Shown in pieces: positions 1-6,007 of a DNA stretch of 21,502 bases. The notes beneath the pieces are model-generated. The model ran no database searches. It was not told the origin of the DNA and saw only the letters and a list, made by a program, of their open reading frames with translations. Both the position numbers and the translations under genes were made by a program. Origin of the DNA: DTU018 sp003444615 (GTDB lineage: Bacteria; Bacillota; Syntrophomonadia; Syntrophomonadales; Syntrophomonadaceae). The DNA is taken from positions 1 to 21,502 of the forward strand of contig JBASMO010000252.1 in assembly GCA_049656905.1 (NCBI GenBank). The letters are read 5' to 3'. Each line of letters begins with the position of its first letter. Within the stretch, counting starts at the first letter, position 1.

Positions 1-620
1 TTTTTGGTTACCAGCGGACTGAAAGGAGTTAGTATATTGGCATAGTATTTAATAGCTTCCTGGTATAATTCAGCTTGATCAACCAAATCGTTATACATTA
101 GCTCTGATGCATAATGCTGTCCAAAGGCATCGTTGCTGAACAGTATGTTGTCACCGGTCATGTAGGTAAAGGAACTGTCCGGCCAATGGAGCATTCTTGC
201 TTCTACAAAAATTAGCTGGCTGGAACCGATATCTAAAGTGTCTCCGGTCTTAAAGGTAACAAAGCTCCAATCCTGATGGTAATGACCTTTAAGTATTCTG
301 GCTCCCATGGAAGTGCAGTAGATAGGAGTATCAGGGATTTCTTTCATTAGTGTTGGAAGGGCACCGCTGTGGTCAATTTCGGCATGATGAGCGATTATAT
401 AATCTATTTTCGACAAATCGATCTGCCTTTTCAGGTTTTCTACGTATTCATCGGCAAAAGGCTCCCAAACTGTATCGATCAATACGGTTTTTTCGTCCTG
501 TATTAAATAAGAATTGTAAGAGCTTCCCCGATGGGTAGAATACTCTTCTCCGTGAAAAGTTTTCAACTCCCAATCAATTTTTCCCACCCAGCGGACTCTG
601 TCAGTTATAGCAAAACTCAT
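1..620 (-). CDS. fprA: Flavodiiron protein, FprA type (3' end cut off by window edge)
   Basis: This gene begins at 620 and runs off the left edge; about 206 codons of the N-terminal metallo-beta-lactamase-like domain are visible. The motif HAEIDH at residues 79-84 matches the diiron ligand motif HxExDH, and LHWPDS (H145) and SNDAFGQH (D164) match further ligand positions. Members of the family reduce O2 to water or NO to N2O in the cytoplasm of anaerobes, using FMN in a C-terminal flavodoxin domain that lies outside the window. The start ATG has GAAGGAAGG upstream. It is the last gene seen on the minus strand behind tatA, separated from it by a hairpin, so it is probably transcribed separately. 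The role is most likely protection from oxygen or NO. The family call is firm; the exact substrate is not. Confidence 0.93.
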   Translation of the reverse strand, partial: MSFAITDRVRWVGKIDWELKTFHGEEYSTHRGSSYNSYLIQDEKTVLIDTVWEPFADEYVENLKRQIDLSKIDYIIAHHAEIDHSGALPTLMKEIPDTPIYCTSMGARILKGHYHQDWSFVTFKTGDTLDIGSSQLIFVEARMLHWPDSSFTYMTGDNILFSNDAFGQHYASELMYNDLVDQAELYQEAIKYYANILTPFSPLVTK

Positions 621-770
621 GTTGGCACCTTCCTTCTATAATATATATTGTGTAGTATATGCAGATTCTAACACAACCCATTGGTTTTGCCACTTACATT
701 ATTCTGTTGCTGTTAAAGCGTGCTCTGACGGTGAGAAAACAAAAATGAAGTGAGTCTGGATTAAAGAACA

Positions 771-804
771 GCCGGAGGGAAGGTCAAAAGAACCTTCTCT
801 CCGG
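771..804 (-). terminator. Hairpin behind tatA
   Basis: A stem pairs CCGGAGGGAAGGT with ACCTTCTCTCCGG, with one mismatch and a short AAAG loop. It lies ten bases beyond the tatA stop. The tract after it on the minus strand (GTTCTTTAAT) is only moderately T-rich, so this is a likely but not ideal intrinsic terminator separating tatA from fprA. Confidence 0.6.
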
Positions 805-813
805 CAATATCCC

Positions 814-993
814 TTAGGCCTTTTCTTCATCAATAGATTCCAGATCATCCTGTTGGGCTTTCCTAAAACCCTTAATAGCTTTACCCAAAGATTCCGCTAA
901 CTGGGGAAGCTTACCTGGTCCAAAGATAATCAGGATGATAACCAGAATGAATACCAGTTCCCAGGGGCCGAAGTTTCCGATCAAGCCAAACAT
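814..993 (-). CDS. tatA: Twin-arginine translocase subunit TatA
   Basis: This is a 59-residue protein. It has a short N-terminal periplasmic part, one membrane helix at about residues 11-24 (WELVFILVIILIIFGP), the FGPGKLPQL hinge typical of TatA/TatE, an amphipathic helix (AESLGKAIKGFRKA) and an acidic tail. The start ATG has GGAGGGAGG six bases upstream. TatA forms the pore-like part of the Tat translocon that exports folded, cofactor-loaded proteins. It lies downstream of ccsA on the same strand, and the flavoenzyme encoded at 4174 carries a Tat signal, so it probably serves export of that enzyme. No tatC is visible in the window, so the receptor subunit must be elsewhere. It is short for TatA but within the range of Firmicutes proteins. 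Confidence 0.93.
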   Translation of the reverse strand: MFGLIGNFGPWELVFILVIILIIFGPGKLPQLAESLGKAIKGFRKAQQDDLESIDEEKA

Positions 994-1052
994 AGAATTC
1001 CTCCCTCCACCTTAATACTTACTATAACACCTTTGTGTAGTTAACTCCTAGG

Positions 1053-1096
1053 AGGTCTGCATCCAAAAGTATAATATTATCGGGGATGCAGGTCCT
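1053..1096 (-). repeat. Inverted repeat between ccsA and tatA
   Basis: The 178 bases between ccsA and tatA hold no convincing gene. They contain an inverted repeat, CTGCATCC at 1057-1064 against GGATGCAG at 1084-1091, extended by G-U pairs to about 11 bp with a 19-base AT-rich loop. The palindrome CTCCTAGGAG (1046-1055) adjoins it. No T-tract follows, so it is more likely an RNA processing or stability hairpin, or a protein site, than a terminator. Confidence 0.45.
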
Positions 1097-1171
1097 GGAA
1101 CCGTGGACAGCGAAGCCGCCCATGATAGCTGGAAGTAGTAATAGCTCGATTTCACTTTCATATCCATTTTA

Positions 1172-1960
1172 TCAAGCGTAGCTGTGCAATCCTGGCAGAA
1201 GATAATTTACTCCGAAGAAGGTAAACAATACCAGTATAAATCCTCCTATAACCATCCACCGGGCGCTGTTACCCCGCCACTCCCGGTTACGGTGAACATG
1301 CAGGTAGACAGCGTATATGATCCAGGTTATAAGTGCCCAAGTTTCCTTGGGATCCCATGACCAGTAACGTCCCCAGGCTTGCTCAGCCCAGATTCCACCC
1401 AGGACGATGGATAATGACAGCAGGGCAAACCCGCTTGCCACCAGCAGGTAAACAGCCTCATCCTTTATAGCGCGGCCAGCGGGGAAAAACTGCACTACTG
1501 CCAGTCCAGCGGCTACAGTAAAAGCGGCATAAGATACAGCTGCCGTAATTACGTGCACCGTCAGCCAAGGGCTCTTTAAGGCGGGCATCAGAGGAGACAC
1601 TGAACCAAGCTGTCCCTTCGTTAAAATAAATAGCAATGATACCATCAAACCTGATATTAACATTATTATGCCTCCAGCCGCCTTTAGCTGGTAACGGAAT
1701 GATAATATCAGATAGATTAAAACGGTAATCCAGGTAAAAGTTAAAAGATATTCAGTCCCATTGGTTAAGGGCAGCATCCCTGTGAGACTGGTTCGCATAA
1801 CCAGAGCGGCTAAATGGAGAACACATCCCCCTATCGCCAAGATTAGGGCAGACTTAAGAACTTTTTCATTATTGGTCTTGCTGCCACCAATATAGAGTAA
1901 TGCGGAAAGCAGATAGGAAAATAGTACCGCATATACGATAACTTCTAGAATTATTGCCAT
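1172..1960 (-). CDS. ccsA: Cytochrome c biogenesis protein CcsA/ResC
   Basis: This 262-residue polytopic membrane protein carries the tryptophan-rich WWD signature (WGRYWSWDPKETWALITW) that defines CcsA/ResC/CcmC haem handlers. With ResB it forms the system II synthetase, which moves haem across the membrane and ligates it to CxxCH motifs outside. I chose the ATG at 1960 because GGGGGAGGT stands six bases upstream; a start at 2002 would overlap resB and has no better ribosome site. It follows resB with a 28-base gap, so the two are surely co-transcribed. The clear client is the five-haem cytochrome upstream. Its length is ordinary for short bacterial CcsA proteins. The C-terminus ends soon after the last helix. 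Confidence 0.95.
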   Translation of the reverse strand: MAIILEVIVYAVLFSYLLSALLYIGGSKTNNEKVLKSALILAIGGCVLHLAALVMRTSLTGMLPLTNGTEYLLTFTWITVLIYLILSFRYQLKAAGGIIMLISGLMVSLLFILTKGQLGSVSPLMPALKSPWLTVHVITAAVSYAAFTVAAGLAVVQFFPAGRAIKDEAVYLLVASGFALLSLSIVLGGIWAEQAWGRYWSWDPKETWALITWIIYAVYLHVHRNREWRGNSARWMVIGGFILVLFTFFGVNYLLPGLHSYA

Positions 1961-1988
1961 AATTACCTCCCCCTGAATGATTAAGAGC

Positions 1989-2993
1989 TCATTGAAGCTC
2001 ACTATGTACGGAGTTTTTCTTTCGCACCGGTGCTGTGAATACCGCCAGGCACACTCCCAGCATGAACATAATTCCGCCTACCATCACCAGAGGCAAACCA
2101 GGGTCTGATTTGACCTCCAGGATCGTATAGGGTTCCACACCAGTAAAGGTAATGTACACGTTTTCATCAATTTGGGTCGGTTCATTCAATTGAGCTGCCC
2201 CTACCCCCAGGAGCTCATCGTCTTCATAAACTGAAAACACAATATGAGGATTATCAGGGCGTAGGGTAATTGAGTTCATGCCATAAGCAGGGTTGAAATT
2301 AGGTATATATCTATAGATTTTAACCATCCGGTCCGTGCCCGCCGGTTCCAACCACTCACCCTCTATGAACTTTGCTGATTTCTCTATACCGTTTTCATCA
2401 AAATACTCAGCTTTTATCAAGTAGCCGAAACTGGTTTGATAGGCTTTAACTCCTTGATGATTCAAAGGATAGTTTACGCTGATCATCACCTGGTCGATCT
2501 TTTGTCCCTGCTCTAAAATGGTAACCTCGGAAATATACTGAGAGGGGGAGCCATCCTCATTAAATTCGATTCTAAACTCATCCAGCTGCACTGTGAAGGG
2601 ATGCTTTATATCCAACACCTGGGACATGTCCACCCGGTCACCGGCAAAAAGATGAATTCTTTTAGCCTGGCCAGAAGTGGCATATACTACGCCGCCTATT
2701 AATATAAGCACTATGCCTAAATGCAACGATATAATACCGAATTGCCTTAGCCAGACCCTGATACTGGACTTGCCCAAAAGAACCCGATAGGTTTTCTTAA
2801 CACGGTTAATGGTACAAAAGGTCATATTTATCAACAGCAAAAGCAAGAGCAATTCAAAAATAGCTGTTTGATAAAACGTATTAGGCATGACAGAACTGCC
2901 TATGGCAGATGCTGCACCTACCAAGAGCAGCAAAGCCACTCCAGTTTTCATTGAGGAAATGAAGCTATAAATCCTATGCAACGGTTTATACAC
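1989..2993 (-). CDS. resB: Cytochrome c biogenesis protein ResB/Ccs1
   Basis: This 334-residue protein has the ResB layout. There is a helix near residues 15-32, one at about 42-58, one at about 86-106, a large extracytoplasmic domain, and a final helix at about 301-320 followed by a basic tail. In system II, ResB holds the reduced apocytochrome and works with CcsA to attach haem. The start is GTG at 2993 with AAGG six to nine bases upstream; no better in-frame ATG is near. The gene lies 209 bases after the cytochrome gene, past a strong hairpin, so its transcription either depends on read-through or comes from its own promoter. ResB is the less conserved partner, but the neighbouring ccsA makes the call firm. 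Confidence 0.93.
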   Translation of the reverse strand: MYKPLHRIYSFISSMKTGVALLLLVGAASAIGSSVMPNTFYQTAIFELLLLLLLINMTFCTINRVKKTYRVLLGKSSIRVWLRQFGIISLHLGIVLILIGGVVYATSGQAKRIHLFAGDRVDMSQVLDIKHPFTVQLDEFRIEFNEDGSPSQYISEVTILEQGQKIDQVMISVNYPLNHQGVKAYQTSFGYLIKAEYFDENGIEKSAKFIEGEWLEPAGTDRMVKIYRYIPNFNPAYGMNSITLRPDNPHIVFSVYEDDELLGVGAAQLNEPTQIDENVYITFTGVEPYTILEVKSDPGLPLVMVGGIMFMLGVCLAVFTAPVRKKNSVHSELQ

Positions 2994-3150
2994 CTAGACC
3001 TTTTCGAAGATTTAGCCAACCTGGCTTAATCCATGTGTTGAACACTGTCTAATAAATACATATTACTTTTTATACTCTCATTTGAACATTGGATTAATTA
3101 TCTAGTCTTGGTTAGTTTCTTAAACAGACTGTTAATTGTAGTCAGTAAAT

Positions 3151-3178
3151 AATGGAGGGAGCAAATACTCCCTCCATT
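3151..3178 (-). terminator. Hairpin behind the multiheme cytochrome gene
   Basis: A perfect 11-bp stem, AATGGAGGGAG with CTCCCTCCATT, has a six-base loop. It lies 25 bases beyond the cytochrome stop. The minus strand continues TATTTACTG, a weak T-tract. It may act as a partial terminator that makes more cytochrome message than resB-ccsA message, or protect the 3' end of the cytochrome message. Confidence 0.65.
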
Positions 3179-3202
3179 AAGCCTATTTAGCTGTTTATCA
3201 TC

Positions 3203-3757
3203 TTACCAGGCTTTATCCCAGACTTCCTCATCCAGTTCGCTCAACCAGTTGAATATATGACAATCGGAGCAAAAGGCATAGGACTTTTCATGCATATTGT
3301 GGCAAATATTACAGTCTTGTTCGCCATGATGGGAGTCATGCGGGTTAGATTCTTCAAAAACAGTGGCTAGCTTTATTTCTTCCCAACTGGAACCATCACC
3401 GTCTTCAGAGTGGCATTCCAAACAGAACTGGCGATCGCCTTGTTGACTGCCTTCCAATGGCAAGGTATAATTGCCGGTTATAAAGTTAAGACCTTCCATG
3501 GCTTTTTCGGGGATACTTCTGGTATGGCATTCCTGACAAGTAACATCTTCAACAGCGTGTTGGTGGTCTAATAAGACTCCTTCACTCCAGGAAACATAAT
3601 AGGGCTCAACTAAATGGCAGGTAGCACAGAAAGAGGGGTTTTCACTGGCTTTCAGCAAAGCCCCGGCGGTACCTGCACCTATGATTACTGCAACTCCTAT
3701 TACGATAAGGATGACCTTCTTATTTAAGAATCTCTCCCGAAAACTTTTGCGTTCCAT
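3203..3757 (-). CDS. Membrane-anchored NapC/NirT/NrfH-type multiheme cytochrome c, five CxxCH
   Basis: This 184-residue protein has one N-terminal membrane anchor (about residues 14-35) and five haem-binding motifs: CATCH (44-48), CQECH (74-78), CLECH (112-116), CNICH (149-153) and CSDCH (163-167). The stretch FCATCH...PYYVSW...VTCQECH is the hallmark of the NapC/NirT/NrfH quinol dehydrogenase family. These proteins take electrons from menaquinol and pass them to a reductase outside the membrane. NrfH and NapC bind four haems; this one has a fifth motif near its C-terminus. The CxxCHxM methionine that ligates haem 1 in NrfH is a valine here. The ribosome site AGGAGG lies six bases before ATG. 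The divergent Tat-exported flavoenzyme is the likely electron acceptor. Cytochrome c biogenesis genes lie downstream. The family call is firm; the partner is inferred. Confidence 0.9.
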   Translation of the reverse strand: MERKSFRERFLNKKVILIVIGVAVIIGAGTAGALLKASENPSFCATCHLVEPYYVSWSEGVLLDHQHAVEDVTCQECHTRSIPEKAMEGLNFITGNYTLPLEGSQQGDRQFCLECHSEDGDGSSWEEIKLATVFEESNPHDSHHGEQDCNICHNMHEKSYAFCSDCHIFNWLSELDEEVWDKAW

Positions 3758-3862
3758 CGATAACCTCCTATAAAAAATATATATATATTTCTAGTATGAT
3801 TTAAGGAAATATGTATCTAATGCACAGTTTTATGCATTTATTCTACATTAAGTAGAAAATTA

Positions 3863-3879
3863 TTGCCATTAGATGCCCA
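3863..3879 (-). promoter_or_regulatory. Candidate sigma-54 (-24/-12) promoter of the cytochrome gene
   Basis: The minus strand reads TGGGCATCTAATGGCAA. The GG and GC pairs are separated by exactly ten bases, as sigma-54 requires, with TGGgCA at -24 and TgGCAA at -12. A start about 12 bases on would give a leader of roughly 95 bases before the cytochrome ATG. A sigma-54 activator gene lies close by and repeats lie directly upstream. It is a by-eye match and not proven. Confidence 0.5.
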
Positions 3880-3880
3880 T

Positions 3881-3904
3881 ACAGTGTTTTGAGATAAATT
3901 TCGT
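3881..3904 (+). repeat. Direct repeat copy 1 in the divergent region
   Basis: It shares ACAGTGTTTTG, the AA at positions 16-17, and the terminal TTCGT with the copy at 4002, about 18 of 24 bases. It sits directly upstream of the -24 element of the cytochrome promoter. It also contains TTTTGAGA, found again in the palindrome at 8158. Confidence 0.6.
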
Positions 3905-4001
3905 GGTAGCATCCAAAATCAGAAATAGCCTTATTTTCAAAATAGTACAAAATAATTCAATATTATTCCTGGTTTTCATTTTTTTTAATTTGGATTATCC
4001 T

Positions 4002-4025
4002 ACAGTGTTTTGCACAAAGGTTCGT
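4002..4025 (+). repeat. Direct repeat copy 2 in the divergent region
   Basis: This is the second copy of the 24-base repeat, 121 bases from the first and in the same orientation. It contains GTG-TTTTG-CAC, a small dyad. Spacing and position fit an upstream activator-binding site. Confidence 0.55.
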
Positions 4026-4173
4026 AATACCTAACGATGTGTGTTGATTCACAGCATGTTACACTGATTTTGAGGCTGTATTAAAGGCTGAAATAGTTTC
4101 ACTATAAGGGGTTCTGGCAGTACAGATATACACTTGATGAACAGTAAAAAAAACATAGAAAGGGGTAGATTTG

Positions 4174-5871
4174 ATGAGTTTTGATGAGAAGCAGGAAAAA
4201 GGTTTTACTCGAAGAACGTTTATTAAGGGTGCTGCGCTGGGCACAGTTGGCATTGCCTCAGCGGGGCTGCTCGCCGGATGTGGTGCAGAAGAAACCCCGC
4301 CTGTGGATCAGGCTCCTGCCGATGTTACGGATAATGTTCCTAGTTTCTTAAAACCTCCCCCACCGATTCCGGATTCTGAAATCACCGAGACTGTTACTGC
4401 TGATGTAATCGTCGTCGGAGGTGGAATGTCAGGTCTATGTGCTGCTATGTCTGCTGCAGAAGAAGGAGCCAAAGTTATTCTTTTGGAGAAGACCGAGCAA
4501 GTAAACTTCCGGGGCAATGACTATGGGGCCATTGGTTCCAAAATGCAAAAACAGATTGGTAATGAAATCAATAAAATGGAAGCTGTCCAGGAAATCATGC
4601 GTTATAACGCCTACAAAGCTAACCAGAGAATTGTGTCCTTGTGGGCGGATTACAGTGGTATGGTAGCCGATTGGATTATGGCTAAGGCGGAAGGCTATGG
4701 CTGTAAACCCAAACCGGTACCCATTGATGAGACCATGACTCCAGGAACCACATTAAAGGGATTTCCTACCCTAAGCTTTAGAATGGATCCTAGTGAGGCA
4801 GCTATTAGTGATGCTCCCGCAGGAACTGACCCCTGGACCGCATCCATGCGCTATGCCTTAAAACAGGGCTGCGTAGATGCTGGTGTGGATATTCGCTACA
4901 AGACTCCAGCCGTTCGACTGGTGCGGGAAGACGACAACAAAGGACGGGTTACTGCGGTAATAGCCGGCGAAGAAGGCGCTTACAAGAAATTTGTTGGGAC
5001 CAAAGGTATCATATTATGCTCAGGAGACTATAATGCTGACAAGGAAATGCGCGAATACTATATTCCTTCCACCAAATACATTCATGCCAACATGTTTGAA
5101 ATGGTAAATGGTCCCATTAATACTGGGGATGGACATAAAATGGCCATGTGGATAGGGGCAGCTATCGATGAATTCCCTCATGCTCCTATGTATTTTGACT
5201 TTGCTGTTCCTGGCGCTCCCATATTAGCCGATGCTCTAATGCGTCAGCCCTGGTTAAGTGTTAATGAAAGGGGTCTGCGCTATTGTAACGAAGAACTACC
5301 CTATGCCTATTTGTGTAACGCACAGCGTCAGCAGCCTGGAAATGTCAGATGGAATGTCTGGGATTCCAAATGGCCGGAAGAAGCTCCTTCCTTTAAGGTA
5401 GTAGCCTGTAAAGACATGCGTACCAACTTCCATAATCCGGAGAATGTAAAGCAGTATATTGAAAAAGGATTCATCAGAAGTGCCGAGACCTTGGAAGAAC
5501 TGGCCCAGAAGATGGAAGTGCCGGTAGATAATTTCCTAGCTACTGTTGAGCGTTATAATGAACTGGCCAGAAAAGGCGTCGATGAAGACTATGGTAAACG
5601 AGCCGCCTGTTTGACCACCATTGAAAAGCCCACCTTCTATGCTGCTCCACTGGGAACAGCTTTGTTGGTTACCCTGGGAGGACTGAAGATCAATGAGGAT
5701 CTGCAGGTATTGGATGAAGAATTAAATGTAATTCCCGGACTGTATGCAGCTGGTAACGCTTCCGGAAACTATTATGCTAATGACTACTGTGTCAACTTAC
5801 CCGGCAACAGCCACGGACGCGCTTTCACCTTTGGTTACTTGGCTGGTAAGAGTATAGTCAAAAACGGTTAA
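4174..5871 (+). CDS. Tat-exported lipoprotein flavoenzyme of the fumarate reductase/FAD_binding_2 superfamily
   Basis: This 565-residue protein starts with a Tat signal (TRRTFIKGAA, Arg 13-14), a hydrophobic stretch and the lipobox LLAGC (Cys36), so it should be exported folded and tethered outside the membrane. After a proline-rich linker comes the FAD-binding motif DVIVVGGGMSG (Gly 82-84, 87). The C-terminus has GLYAAGNASG and GNSHGRAFTFGYLAG, the flavin/substrate-domain end of the fumarate reductase, urocanate reductase and ketosteroid dehydrogenase superfamily. It lacks its own haem domain, so the divergent cytochrome probably supplies electrons. This gene pair resembles cytochrome plus flavoprotein reductases such as Cgr1/Cgr2. 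I chose ATG 4174 over TTG 4171, with AAAGGGG upstream. The substrate is unknown: an unsaturated organic acid or similar acceptor is likely, but fumarate is not shown. Confidence 0.88.
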   Translation: MSFDEKQEKGFTRRTFIKGAALGTVGIASAGLLAGCGAEETPPVDQAPADVTDNVPSFLKPPPPIPDSEITETVTADVIVVGGGMSGLCAAMSAAEEGAKVILLEKTEQVNFRGNDYGAIGSKMQKQIGNEINKMEAVQEIMRYNAYKANQRIVSLWADYSGMVADWIMAKAEGYGCKPKPVPIDETMTPGTTLKGFPTLSFRMDPSEAAISDAPAGTDPWTASMRYALKQGCVDAGVDIRYKTPAVRLVREDDNKGRVTAVIAGEEGAYKKFVGTKGIILCSGDYNADKEMREYYIPSTKYIHANMFEMVNGPINTGDGHKMAMWIGAAIDEFPHAPMYFDFAVPGAPILADALMRQPWLSVNERGLRYCNEELPYAYLCNAQRQQPGNVRWNVWDSKWPEEAPSFKVVACKDMRTNFHNPENVKQYIEKGFIRSAETLEELAQKMEVPVDNFLATVERYNELARKGVDEDYGKRAACLTTIEKPTFYAAPLGTALLVTLGGLKINEDLQVLDEELNVIPGLYAAGNASGNYYANDYCVNLPGNSHGRAFTFGYLAGKSIVKNG

Positions 5872-5901
5872 TCGTTAACAAGCTAACCCAATACTCAATC
5901 C

Positions 5902-5932
5902 AGAGGAGCCTGTTTTTTAATCAGGCTCCTCT
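5902..5932 (+). terminator. Terminator of the flavoenzyme gene
   Basis: A perfect 11-bp stem AGAGGAGCCTG/CAGGCTCCTCT with a nine-base T-rich loop starts 30 bases after the stop codon. The following AATAATAT is only weakly T-rich. Confidence 0.7.
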
Positions 5933-5941
5933 AATAATATA

Positions 5942-5974
5942 GGGACACTCCTGATTACACATACAGGGTGTCCC
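5942..5974. terminator. Second hairpin between convergent genes
   Basis: GGGACACTC pairs with GGGTGTCCC (nine pairs with one G-T) around a 15-base loop. It lies between the flavoenzyme terminator and the end of the sigma-54 activator gene and may serve the latter on the minus strand. There is no clear T-tract on either side. Confidence 0.45.
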
Positions 5975-6007
5975 AAATCTGTTTATTGCCTTAAGCTGCG
6001 CCTAAAT

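Larger units (their letters stand above)
3758..4173. promoter_or_regulatory. Divergent regulatory region between cytochrome and flavoenzyme genes
   Basis: These 416 AT-rich bases contain no gene. They hold two 24-base direct repeats (3881 and 4002), a -24/-12-like element facing the cytochrome gene, and several palindromes: TATTTTCAAAATA near 3931-3943, TGTGTTGATTCACA near 4040-4053, and TGAAATAGTTTCA at 4089-4101. The word ATTTTGAGG occurs near 4067-4075. I found no GG-N10-GC match or clear -35/-10 pair aimed at the flavoenzyme. The layout suggests binding sites for an activator controlling both directions. Confidence 0.6.

Noticed and set aside
1022..1123. A 33-codon minus-strand ORF (MGGFAVHGSRTCIPDN...) between ccsA and tatA
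   Set aside because: It has no ribosome site, overlaps an inverted repeat, and shows no recognisable motif.
1040..1165. A second minus-strand ORF of 39 codons (MDMKVKSSYYYFQL...) overlapping the end of ccsA
   Set aside because: It has no ribosome site and no conserved pattern, and it competes with the other short ORF in the same bases.
4073..4090. GGCTGTATTAAAGGC as a sigma-54 promoter for the flavoenzyme gene
   Set aside because: GG and GC are separated by 11 bases, not ten, which sigma-54 tolerates poorly.
4111..4133. TGGCAG...ATATACA as a sigma-54 promoter for the flavoenzyme gene
   Set aside because: The GC pair at the required ten-base distance from GG is missing.
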